12,252 nt of DNA from Campylobacterales bacterium (GCA_027080605.1 JALWRO010000294.1:1-12252), one strand, 5' to 3'. Positions 1-6,599 are shown, counted from the stretch's first letter. A program made the numbers and translations. The notes: a model not told the origin generated them from the letters alone.

Positions 1-2
1 AC

Positions 3-191
3 CTTGCACAGGCGCAAACGGAGCTGGAAAAAGCCAAAGCACTGGGCTATACCAGTAAAAGTGACGTAACCTACAAAGCACTTGAAAAAGCGATTGAAAA
101 GACAGAAAAAGAGATCAAAGGGAAAAACAAAGCGGAAAAATTGTTTGATGAATTGATCGAAAAATTGAAGTCTTTTAAAGAGAAGATGTAA
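3..191 (+). CDS. Probable YfdX-family protein, C-terminal 62 residues only (5' end outside window)
   Basis: An open frame enters from the left edge and stops at TAA 189-191. The 62 visible residues are very Lys/Glu-rich and look helical: a stretch reading KAKALGYTSK, a short tyrosine-containing segment, then a basic amphipathic tail ending in KEKM. This 'leucine/alanine helix, LGY turn, second charged helix' arrangement resembles the C-terminus of YfdX-family proteins, periplasmic or stress-linked proteins of poorly known function. YfdX genes often sit near HdeD genes, as here (7 bases to the first possible hdeD start). The family call rests on a short fragment and memory of the family, so it is tentative; a generic coiled-coil protein is the alternative. 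The frame itself is secure because the next gene's SD overlaps its stop codon. Confidence 0.5.
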   Translation, partial: LAQAQTELEKAKALGYTSKSDVTYKALEKAIEKTEKEIKGKNKAEKLFDELIEKLKSFKEKM

Positions 192-201
192 AGGATAGAT
201 G

Positions 202-765
202 ATGATGTTCGTAAATATGGTCTTTGACAAAGAGACCCTGAAGAAGTTCAGTACACAGACGATAATCGCCGGTGTGCTAATGCTGATAGTGGGTGTAGTC
301 GGTGTATTTGCACCCACTGTCATGTCTCTGGTCGTGGTAACGTTTCTGGGCTGGCTCTTTCTGGTCAGCGCGGCAGTACAGGGGTATATTACCTATAAAA
401 CCTATCGTAAATCGTTCAGCGCCTGGTTGAAGCCGGTGTTGTCACTGATTGTCGGTGTATTGTTTTTCGTCTATCCTATGGAAGGTATCGCAGCAATTGG
501 ATTGTTGCTGGCAGCCTATTTACTGGTAGATGCCTACTCCAGTTTCGGCTTTGCAATGGATTATAAACCCAATAGCGGCTGGTGGATTTTGATTGTCAAT
601 GCGTTGATTTCTATCGTACTGGCGGTTTTGATTATGATAGGCTGGCCGATAAGTTCTGTTTTCTGGGTAGGTCTCTATGCTGCTGTCAGTCTCTTTTTTG
701 ACGGTGTGGCACTGGTGACACTGGGTGTCGGAGCAAAAAAATTGCTCAAAGAAGAAAATAAATAA
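202..765 (+). CDS. hdeD: HdeD-family (DUF308) acid-resistance-type membrane protein
   Basis: This is an integral inner-membrane protein of about 187 residues, close to the roughly 190 of E. coli HdeD. Counting from the ATG at 199, six hydrophobic segments are visible at about residues 21-39, 43-65, 77-92, 95-113, 127-148 and 151-176, separated by short loops. The tail is basic and polar (AKKLLKEENK). The paired short hairpins with Gly-rich helices are typical of the HdeD/DUF308 family, which is linked to acid resistance in enterobacteria; the molecular activity is unknown. Three consecutive ATGs (199, 202, 205) follow the SD AAGGA at 191-195. The first lies too close, so 202 (6-base spacing) or 205 is the likelier start. 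It sits between the YfdX-like gene and the histone-fold gene with no terminator, so it is probably cotranscribed with them. Confidence 0.82.
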   Translation: MMFVNMVFDKETLKKFSTQTIIAGVLMLIVGVVGVFAPTVMSLVVVTFLGWLFLVSAAVQGYITYKTYRKSFSAWLKPVLSLIVGVLFFVYPMEGIAAIGLLLAAYLLVDAYSSFGFAMDYKPNSGWWILIVNALISIVLAVLIMIGWPISSVFWVGLYAAVSLFFDGVALVTLGVGAKKLLKEENK

Positions 766-785
766 TAATAAAAAGGAGTCAGAAT

Positions 786-1232
786 ATGGCAGTAGTTGGA
801 GCACATAAAATAGAAGCACTTTTTAAAAAAGCAACCGGTTTACAGATAAGCAAAGAGAAAGTCAAAGAGATCAGCGATGTGATCGATCAGAAATTTCATG
901 ATCTTCTTCTCATCGGTGAAGCCAATGCGAAGTATAATGGCAGAGATGTAATCTGGTACAGTGATCTTCCATTGACCAAAGCATTCAGAGAGTCAATGCA
1001 AAAGTTTAAAGATCTGGAAGAGGAACTTGCACTGCAGGATGTGCTGGATCACATGAAAACATTACCGCCGCTGTATGCGCTTGAAGTGGAACTGGAGAAC
1101 AAAGCGGCTGAGATAGTCGGAACGTTGGTATATGTGCTGGCGAATATCGCAAAAGAGTTTTCCAAAAACGACAAAGTTGTCTCTGCAGATGATTTGAAAA
1201 GCGCAGAACGTATACTCAATCTTACTGTATAG
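786..1232 (+). CDS. Bacterial pseudodimeric histone-fold protein, DUF1931 family
   Basis: This 148-residue acidic/basic all-helical protein matches the DUF1931 family, known structurally from Aquifex aeolicus Aq_328 and a Thermus homologue. There one chain folds as two joined histone folds. The central family motif is clear: residues 48-65 read AKYNGRDVIWYSDLPLTK. The predicted first histone fold spans about residues 7-73 (helix 7-17, long helix 23-50, helix 60-73) and the second about 77-147, with PPLYALEVELENKAAE around 94-109 and a C-terminal helix ending LNLTV. There is no signal peptide or membrane segment, so it is cytoplasmic. DNA binding is plausible from the fold but not proven for the family. 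The SD AAGGAG at 773-778 is 7 bases before the ATG. Its TAG stop overlaps the SD of the peroxiredoxin, which argues for an operon. Confidence 0.88.
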   Translation: MAVVGAHKIEALFKKATGLQISKEKVKEISDVIDQKFHDLLLIGEANAKYNGRDVIWYSDLPLTKAFRESMQKFKDLEEELALQDVLDHMKTLPPLYALEVELENKAAEIVGTLVYVLANIAKEFSKNDKVVSADDLKSAERILNLTV

Positions 1233-1242
1233 GAGGTATAAA

Positions 1243-1875
1243 ATGTCTATGCCGATGTTAGGTGAAAAGTTTCCGGAGTTACAAGTTCAGACGACCCACG
1301 GGGCGATGTCCCTCCCGGGTGATTTAAAGGGAAAGTGGACAGTACTCTTTTCACATCCGGCGGATTTTACCCCGGTGTGTACGACAGAGTTTGTTTCGTT
1401 CCAGAAACATAAAGCAGATTTTGACGCGTTGGATTGTCAGCTGGTGGGTATGTCTGTAGATCAGGTTTTCAGCCATATCAAATGGGTCGAGTGGATCAAA
1501 GAGAAACTCGATGTCGAAATCACTTTCCCGATTATTGCGGGAAATGACAAAATTGCTGAAGAACTCGGCATGTTGCATCCTGCAAAAGGAAGTAACACGG
1601 TCAGAGCAGTATTTATCATCGATCCTGACGGAGTGACCAGAACCATTCTTTATTATCCGCAGGAGATTGGCAGAAATATTTCCGAAATTGTCAGAGCGGT
1701 TAAAGCGTTGCAAAAAAGTGACAGTGAGGGTGTTGCGACACCTGCAAACTGGCCGGAAAATGAATTGATCAAAGATCATGTCATTATCCCGCCGGCGACA
1801 GATGAGGAAACCGCCAAAGCACGTACGGAAAACTACGATTGTTTCGACTGGTGGTTTTGTCACAAAGCGCAGTAA
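1243..1875 (+). CDS. Peroxiredoxin, Prx6 / archaeal type, with C-terminal Cys pair
   Basis: This is a 210-residue cytoplasmic AhpC/TSA-fold thiol peroxidase that reduces H2O2 and organic peroxides. The peroxidatic motif is intact: H38, P39, T43 and Cys46 in PADFTPVCTTE, with Arg121 in TVRAVFIIDPDG as the probable catalytic arginine. It is longer than AhpC-type (about 190) and has the C-terminal arm of the Prx6 subfamily. That arm ends CFDWWFC (Cys200, Cys206), like the resolving-cysteine tail of archaeal enzymes such as the Aeropyrum thioredoxin peroxidase; a further Cys is at 65. A strong SD, AGGAGG at 1231-1236, precedes ATG 1243. It is the last gene before a hairpin terminator and the downstream partner of the histone-fold gene, which suggests an oxidative-stress unit. 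The electron donor is not visible here. Confidence 0.93.
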   Translation: MSMPMLGEKFPELQVQTTHGAMSLPGDLKGKWTVLFSHPADFTPVCTTEFVSFQKHKADFDALDCQLVGMSVDQVFSHIKWVEWIKEKLDVEITFPIIAGNDKIAEELGMLHPAKGSNTVRAVFIIDPDGVTRTILYYPQEIGRNISEIVRAVKALQKSDSEGVATPANWPENELIKDHVIIPPATDEETAKARTENYDCFDWWFCHKAQ

Positions 1876-1894
1876 ACAGACACACCACTTCATG

Positions 1895-1926
1895 AAACCG
1901 GGCAAATTTTATCGCCCGGTTTTTAT
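1895..1926 (+). terminator. Rho-independent terminator after the peroxiredoxin gene
   Basis: A 9-bp perfect stem pairs AAACCGGGC (1895-1903) with GCCCGGTTT (1914-1922) across a 10-base AT-rich loop. It is GC-rich at its core and runs into a T-rich tract (TTTTTATTAT). It lies 19 bases past the stop codon and separates the stress operon from the SQR-like gene. Confidence 0.9.
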
Positions 1927-1997
1927 TATAATTCTACATTATCTGTTACATAACTACCATAAATCATCGTTTTTTCGTCATTCTCATAGTTATATTT

Positions 1998-2026
1998 TTT
2001 CATTTGTATGTAAAATATACTATAAT
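1998..2026 (+). promoter_or_regulatory. Promoter of the SQR-like gene
   Basis: A consensus -10 box TATAAT lies at 2021-2026, preceded by TATAC. The best -35 at 17-bp spacing is only TTTCAT (1998-2003), in a very AT-rich stretch, which is usual for Campylobacterota housekeeping promoters. The rest of the 1927-2052 gap holds nothing else I can support. Confidence 0.6.
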
Positions 2027-2055
2027 TTATTACTTTCAACTATACAGGAGCTATG

Positions 2056-3543
2056 ATGGACAAGAAAAAACTTTCACACAGTGAAGAGGTGCTCAGAGAA
2101 CTTCTCAAATCCGAAGGATTGAGTCGTCGTGATGCACTGAAACTGATGGGTGTTGGCGCTTCAGCAACCATGCTGGGAAGTACGCCTGCAAGTGCAGCGA
2201 CGGACTTAAATGCCGGTACAGATAAAAAAGCCAAAATCGTTATTGTCGGAGGAGGCGCCGGCGGTATCATGGCGGCGGCAAGGCTCAGGCGTGCGGCAAG
2301 TAATGCGGAAATCGTTTTGATCGCACCTAATGAGATTCATCTCTATCAGCCCGGTCAGGTATTTATGGCGGCAGGTCTTTATACAGAAGACGATATTAAA
2401 AAGAAAAATGCCGATTTGATGCCTTCCGGTGTAAAATGGATCAAAGACAGTGTGACAGAGTTTAATCCTGACAGCAATAAAGTGGTCACAGCAAAACATG
2501 GTGAAATAGGCTATGACTTTTTGGTTGTCGCAACCGGTTTGCAGTATGATTACGAGAGAATTGAAGGTATGACACCCGATCTGGTAGGGCAAAAAGGAAT
2601 TTCCAGCGTATATTTGAACAATCCGGTTGCCGGAACAGCCAAAGGTGGTACCGCAACATGGGAGTGGTTTAAAAAACTGCGTGCTGCGGCAGAGAAAGCA
2701 AGCCCTGAAAATCCGGTCAATGCTATCTATACACAGCCGGATACACCGATCAAATGCGGTGGTGCGCCACAGAAAATTCTCTACCTGAGTGACGATGCAC
2801 TGCGTGGAAACAGTCCGCTTGGCGGCAAAGATGTGCATATGAATGTAAAATCCTCTTTTTGTAAAAAGGGTGCAAAACTTTTCGGTATTCCTTCCTATAA
2901 CAAAACCCTTGTCGATGAAATCACCCCTATGTACGGCAATATCACCGACAAATGGAACCATGTTCTGCGAAAAATCGATGCGGACAAAAAAGTGGCTACT
3001 TTTGAGCACACTTACAGTGTCAAAGGGAAATGGGATCCGGATCTCGAAGAGTATGATGAGATCAAAAAAACCGAGTCGGTAGAGATGCCTTACGATTTTA
3101 TCCATGTAGTACCGCCGATGAAACCGGTCGATGCAGTAGCGAACTCACCGCTTGGCTGGCAAAAAGGTACCGGTAAAGGCTGGCTTGAAGTAGATAAATA
3201 TACACTGCAGCACAGAAGATACAAAAATATTTTCGGTATAGGTGATATTCTGGGTATTCCAAAAGGTAAAACAGGCGGTTCCGCAAGACACCACGGTCCG
3301 GTACTGCAGGACAATCTGGTCGCTGCAATGGAAGGGAAAGAGCTTACGGCAAAATTTGACGGCTATACCGTTTGTCCTCTCAAAACACAGTACGGAAAAA
3401 TTATGCTGGCTGAGTTCAATTACGACGGTCCGGCGCCGTCATTTCCTCTTGATCCATCCAAACCTAGATGGATATGGTGGGTGTTTGACCTCTATATGCT
3501 CAAACCGATGTATTGGCAGTTGATGATGAGAGGATTGATGTAA
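2056..3543 (+). CDS. Tat-exported sulfide:quinone oxidoreductase (SQR)-like FAD flavoprotein, type II-like, lacking one catalytic Cys
   Basis: Numbering is from the ATG at 2053. A twin-arginine signal (SRRDALKLMG, R25-R26, hydrophobic stretch, ASA/AT cleavage near 48) predicts a periplasmic protein. The FAD dinucleotide motif VGGGAGG is at 65-71 and a second flavin motif, ATGLQYDY, near 160-167. The C-terminal half follows mitochondrial/type II SQR closely: TPIKCGGAPQK (Cys235), LQHRRYKNIFGIGD (385-398), FDGYTVCPLKTQYG (435-448), and an aromatic/hydrophobic tail (about 472-494) suited to membrane and quinone contact. SQR oxidises sulfide to polysulfide and reduces quinone using two Cys. Cys235 is present, but the residue after GIGD is Ile399, where type II enzymes have Cys; Cys270 and Cys441 remain. 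So the family is secure but the exact reaction is not. ATG 2056 fits the SD AGGAG (2046-2050) better than ATG 2053. Confidence 0.85.
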   Translation: MDKKKLSHSEEVLRELLKSEGLSRRDALKLMGVGASATMLGSTPASAATDLNAGTDKKAKIVIVGGGAGGIMAAARLRRAASNAEIVLIAPNEIHLYQPGQVFMAAGLYTEDDIKKKNADLMPSGVKWIKDSVTEFNPDSNKVVTAKHGEIGYDFLVVATGLQYDYERIEGMTPDLVGQKGISSVYLNNPVAGTAKGGTATWEWFKKLRAAAEKASPENPVNAIYTQPDTPIKCGGAPQKILYLSDDALRGNSPLGGKDVHMNVKSSFCKKGAKLFGIPSYNKTLVDEITPMYGNITDKWNHVLRKIDADKKVATFEHTYSVKGKWDPDLEEYDEIKKTESVEMPYDFIHVVPPMKPVDAVANSPLGWQKGTGKGWLEVDKYTLQHRRYKNIFGIGDILGIPKGKTGGSARHHGPVLQDNLVAAMEGKELTAKFDGYTVCPLKTQYGKIMLAEFNYDGPAPSFPLDPSKPRWIWWVFDLYMLKPMYWQLMMRGLM

Positions 3544-3550
3544 TCCTTTC

Positions 3551-3775
3551 ATGCAAGAGCTTCGACGGGAACTTATCATTTTTACAGGGCTTTTCCTTTT
3601 CCTGGCTCTGACACTTCACTTTAAAGCGTGGCTGGATCATCCGATCCGCCACCTTGAAGCATTGCAGACCAGTCCACTTGGTTTGTGGCATCCGCTCTAT
3701 CTGACACTGGCGGTCTATCTGCTTATCTGGATTTTCAGGATTCTCTTTCATTTGATCAAAAGGTTTTTCGGGTAA
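3551..3775 (+). CDS. Small two-helix membrane protein downstream of the SQR-like gene
   Basis: I do not recognise this 74-residue protein. It has two hydrophobic segments, about residues 8-24 (IIFTGLFLFLALTLHF) and 48-68 (PLYLTLAVYLLIWIFRILF). They are joined by a polar loop with several His residues (H23, H29, H34, H47), and the protein ends in the basic KRFFG, predicting both termini in the cytoplasm. It begins 8 bases after the SQR-like stop, with no good SD next to its ATG, so translation may be coupled to the upstream gene. That placement suggests a partner of the flavoprotein, for example a membrane anchor or quinone-site accessory, but this is inference from position only. The gene is short, but hydrophobic pattern and spacing make it believable. 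Confidence 0.65.
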   Translation: MQELRRELIIFTGLFLFLALTLHFKAWLDHPIRHLEALQTSPLGLWHPLYLTLAVYLLIWIFRILFHLIKRFFG

Positions 3776-3795
3776 TAACTATACAACAATAATTT

Positions 3796-3803
3796 GCTAT
3801 ACT
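3796..3803 (+). promoter_or_regulatory. Promoter (extended -10) of the TetR-group 2 hydrogenase operon
   Basis: TATACT at 3798-3803 is preceded directly by GC and TTT, giving an extended -10 reading TTTGCTATACT. It lies about 39 bases before the tetR start codon. No convincing -35 is present. No terminator hairpin is visible between the small membrane gene (ending 3775) and this site, so read-through from the SQR operon is also possible. Confidence 0.45.
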
Positions 3804-3841
3804 ATTATCATTACAAGTAAATAACAAACAACGGACAGGCT

Positions 3842-4441
3842 ATGGCAAAACCGACCAAAGAAGAGAAAAGAGCAAATATCATGCTTCAGGCTCTCAAACT
3901 TTTTTCCAAAGAGGGTTTTTACACGACAACGATTCCGGATATTGCAAAATCGCTTGATATGAGCGTAGGAAATCTCTACAACTATTTCAAATCCAAAGAT
4001 ATTCTCGCCAAAGAGATTATCAAATATATCTCCGCATATCTCGGTGCGGAGCTTCGTAAAATTAACGAAGAGAAGATCTCTGCTAAAGAGAAAATTGACA
4101 AAATTGTCCGTATCTATTTCAAAACCGCTCAGGAACAGCCGGAGATGATCGAATATTTCCTGCGCGTCTATCTCTCCAACCGTGAAGTTTTCAAAGACGG
4201 CTGCGAAGGGATGATCTGCGTAAGCGACTTTGTGACGGAGATCATGATCTTTTTCGAAGAGGGTGTACGCAGCGGAGAGCTTCGTGACCAGGACTTTTTC
4301 TCGGCATTCGGACTTTTTATGGGTTATCTCGGAGGGATGGTCTTTTTGAACGGAGAAGAGGTTTTGCCCCGGAAGCTTGACTACTATATCGCCGATATTT
4401 CCCACAATATCTACAAAGCGCTCAAGAGCGATGAAAACTAA
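3842..4441 (+). CDS. TetR-family transcriptional regulator
   Basis: This is a 199-residue one-domain-plus-HTH repressor type. The N-terminal TetR_N region is typical: ALKLFSKEGFYTTTIPDIAKSLDMSVGNLYNYFKSK, with the helix-turn-helix at about residues 28-51 and the usual NLYNYFKSK recognition-helix end. Residues 60-199 are the helical ligand-binding and dimerisation part, with no recognisable ligand motif. Cys121 and Cys126 (CEGMIC) could be a redox or metal-sensitive pair, which is speculative. An SD-like GGACAGG sits just upstream of ATG 3842. The gene overlaps the hydrogenase small-subunit gene by 11 bases, so the regulator is made from the same transcript as the enzyme and may autoregulate this operon. 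Candidate targets also include the dyad-rich leader of the hyd operon at 6577-6700. Confidence 0.93.
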   Translation: MAKPTKEEKRANIMLQALKLFSKEGFYTTTIPDIAKSLDMSVGNLYNYFKSKDILAKEIIKYISAYLGAELRKINEEKISAKEKIDKIVRIYFKTAQEQPEMIEYFLRVYLSNREVFKDGCEGMICVSDFVTEIMIFFEEGVRSGELRDQDFFSAFGLFMGYLGGMVFLNGEEVLPRKLDYYIADISHNIYKALKSDEN

Positions 4442-5306
4442 ACTCCTCTGGATTCAGGGACTTGCTTGCAACGGTAATGCACACTCCTTTTTAAACTATC
4501 CGCATATGGAACAGTTTCTGGAGGATTTTACCTTTGTGCACCATCCAATCATTGATGCTTCCAAAACACTTTCCGAGATTGTCAAAACCTATCATGAAAC
4601 CGATATTTTGCTTATCGAAGGCGCAGTTGCGGAAGATTTCAATCGCGCGGGAGAAGAGATTATCGCCGTGATTGAGCGCTATGCACCCAATGTGAAAAAG
4701 ATTGTAACGGTCGGCAGCTGCGCCACTTTCGGTGGTGTGTTTAAAGAGAGCCCCTATGCAAACAGCAGCGGCGTTTTGTTTCATGAAGAGACACCGGTGA
4801 AGCGGTTTGAAGCGTTTAAAGAGAAGGTGGTTTCTGTATCCGGATGCCCCGTTCATCCCGATGTGCTGGTCAATACCCTCTATATGCTTCGTGAAGAGAT
4901 AGCGTTACGGCTCGATACATTTCACCGTCCCAAAGAGTTTTTTGCCTACACGGTTCACAATGGCTGTACCCGAAACGAATATTTTGAGTACAAAGTCGAT
5001 AATCACCGTTTCGGTGAAAAAGAGGGGTGTATGTTTTACGACCACGGATGTCAGGCACCTTTTACCCACGGCAGCTGCAATAAAATCCTCTGGAATGAAG
5101 TCAATTCCAAAACCAGGGCAGGGCAACCGTGTATGGGATGTACAGAACCGCACTTCCCGCGTCCAAATCTCTTTGTGACCAAAAAAAATATGGGCATTCC
5201 CCAGTATCTGCCTTTTGATGTACCCAAACGCGCCTATTTGACGCTTTCAGGTGTGACAAAGGCTTTTAAAATTTCCCGTCTTGAAAAAAGATTGTTTGAT
5301 GTCTAA
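4431..5306 (+). CDS. hupS: Cytosolic group 2-like [NiFe] hydrogenase small subunit
   Basis: This 291-residue electron-transfer subunit has no Tat signal and no membrane anchor, as in group 2 cytosolic uptake or sensory hydrogenases. Predicted Fe-S ligands in order: proximal cluster C13, N16, C97 (VGSCATFGG) and C139 (SGCPVHPD); distal cluster H176, C179 (HNGC), C200 and C207; medial cluster C216, C234 and C237 (PCMGCTEP). The N-terminal motif is CNGN, with Asn where most small subunits have the second proximal Cys; I recall a similar CxGN in cyanobacterial HupS. The ATG at 4431 was chosen because it immediately precedes the conserved KTKLLWIQG strand, although the frame stays open further upstream within tetR. 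It overlaps tetR by 11 bases and the large-subunit gene by 8, so translation is probably coupled. Physiological partner (ferredoxin, or a sensor kinase if regulatory) is not visible. Confidence 0.9.
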   Translation: MKTKLLWIQGLACNGNAHSFLNYPHMEQFLEDFTFVHHPIIDASKTLSEIVKTYHETDILLIEGAVAEDFNRAGEEIIAVIERYAPNVKKIVTVGSCATFGGVFKESPYANSSGVLFHEETPVKRFEAFKEKVVSVSGCPVHPDVLVNTLYMLREEIALRLDTFHRPKEFFAYTVHNGCTRNEYFEYKVDNHRFGEKEGCMFYDHGCQAPFTHGSCNKILWNEVNSKTRAGQPCMGCTEPHFPRPNLFVTKKNMGIPQYLPFDVPKRAYLTLSGVTKAFKISRLEKRLFDV

Positions 5307-6576
5307 GAAAATCAGGGTTGAAAAACTGATAGAAAAGATTGAGGGTGAAGCGACGCTCGGCTTTCATTTTGCAGAGGGGAAGATCGATTTTGTAGATATC
5401 GTGTTTAGCACTTCACGGGGGATCGAACATATTTTACAAAACAGGGCGGCGCAGGATGCACTTGTCATCAACCCTCGCGTATGCGGTATTTGTGGACATG
5501 CCCACTTGATTGCAACCGTTAAGGCACTTGAAGCGTGTTACGATGAGATCGAAATTTCGGAAAAAGCGCAAATCATTCGTGAATTGACACTCAACTTCGA
5601 GTTGATTCAAAATCATCTCAAATGGTTCTATCTGACACTGTTACCGCTTGTCGGGATGAAGCAAAACGTACTGCTTGCTTCAAAAGCGTCACAGATCATG
5701 GCAAAAGCGATCGCACACCTCGCCGGACAGTATCCGCACAACTCCTATGCGATAGTCGGCGGTGTTGTCAGTGATCCCACCCATATTGAGATTATGCATG
5801 TGAAAAACCTGATCCGTGAGGCAATCGCTTTTTTTGAAGTGCATATGGTGCAGGCAGATACCAGAGAGTTGATCAAATGTGAAAAAGTCGATGTTCTGCT
5901 TTCCAAAAAAGGGGATTTGCCCCAACTGCTGCAATTGGTATTGCAAAATGACTGGCAGCATATCGGAAAAAGCTTTGACCGTTTTATTGTTTTTGGCGCA
6001 AACAGCTATTTTCAACGCGGGAAGTCGATCAAGACAAGAATACAGCCGCATATTCATGAAAAGTTTATGACATTAAGTGAAAATGACCGTTCACTCGCAA
6101 AAAACGTCACTTATAAACAGAAATATTACGAAACCGGACCACTGAGCCGGGCAATGCTTTTAAAAACACCGCTGATCAAAGATGCCCATCGCCGCTACGG
6201 AGATTCTGTATTTAGCCGTATCATGGCGAGAAGCTGTGAAGGGGTGCAACTTTTGTACCACTCCCTGGAACTGCTTTCTCAGCTGGATTTGCGCCAGCCT
6301 TCCTATATCGAACCTTCTCAACCGATCGGTACATTGAGTGGTGAGGGCATCGGTGCTGTCGAAGCGGCGCGTGGGTCGCTGATACATAAAGTCATGCTGG
6401 AAGAGGGGAGAATCGACCGTTATCAAATTGTAACCCCGACCCAGTGGAATCTTTCTCAGGGAACCAGAGAAGATCCCGGTATCTCTCAACAGGCGATGAT
6501 CGGACTTCATGATGAGAAAGTGGCGGAGTTTGTTTTTAAGACATTTGACGTCTGTTCCGTCTGTACAACACACTAA
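5299..6576 (+). CDS. hupL: Cytosolic group 2-like [NiFe] hydrogenase large subunit, unprocessed type
   Basis: This is the 425-residue catalytic subunit holding the NiFe(CN)2CO site. The L1 motif RVCGICGHAH gives C62 and C65, the L2 motif DVCSVCTTH gives C419 and C422, and a conserved Glu lies in KIEGEA (E15). The EAARGSLIHK stretch and the PTQWN motif near the C-terminus are also present. The protein ends on the L2 histidine, so there is no tail for a maturation protease to remove. Regulatory (HupV/HoxC) and some other group 2 enzymes share this. It is much shorter than the group 1 subunit in this window (611). ATG 5299 overlaps the small-subunit stop; an in-frame TTG at 5281 is less likely. 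Roles known for the group are H2 sensing or supplying low-potential electrons (suggested for Aquifex, for carbon fixation); which applies here is open. Confidence 0.92.
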   Translation: MSKKIRVEKLIEKIEGEATLGFHFAEGKIDFVDIVFSTSRGIEHILQNRAAQDALVINPRVCGICGHAHLIATVKALEACYDEIEISEKAQIIRELTLNFELIQNHLKWFYLTLLPLVGMKQNVLLASKASQIMAKAIAHLAGQYPHNSYAIVGGVVSDPTHIEIMHVKNLIREAIAFFEVHMVQADTRELIKCEKVDVLLSKKGDLPQLLQLVLQNDWQHIGKSFDRFIVFGANSYFQRGKSIKTRIQPHIHEKFMTLSENDRSLAKNVTYKQKYYETGPLSRAMLLKTPLIKDAHRRYGDSVFSRIMARSCEGVQLLYHSLELLSQLDLRQPSYIEPSQPIGTLSGEGIGAVEAARGSLIHKVMLEEGRIDRYQIVTPTQWNLSQGTREDPGISQQAMIGLHDEKVAEFVFKTFDVCSVCTTH

Positions 6577-6599
6577 ATGATTCAGATAAAACTACTCTT

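Noticed and set aside
731..747. Small inverted repeat GAGCAA/TTGCTC near the end of hdeD
   Set aside because: It is inside coding sequence, is only 6 bp, and is not followed by a T run, so it is not a terminator.
1778..2056. Open frame overlapping the peroxiredoxin end, terminator and SQR promoter
   Set aside because: It crosses a clear terminator and promoter and encodes a low-complexity product; not a gene.
2206..3105. Long minus-strand open frame (299 codons) opposite the SQR-like gene
   Set aside because: Its product is Cys/Phe/Ile-rich with no family pattern, and the + strand carries FAD and SQR motifs across the same stretch; it is a codon-bias shadow.
3789..3808. AT-rich inverted repeat ATAAT/ATTAT around the tetR -10 as a TetR operator
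   Set aside because: Arms are only 5 bp of A/T and do not resemble the dyads in the hyd leader; too weak to claim.
3797..4405. Minus-strand open frame opposite tetR
   Set aside because: The + strand has a clear TetR helix-turn-helix and SD; the antisense product has no recognisable domain.
4377..4430. Possible earlier start of the small-subunit gene at 4377
   Set aside because: The added residues lie inside tetR, have no family similarity, and the ATG at 4431 sits directly before the conserved N-terminal strand.
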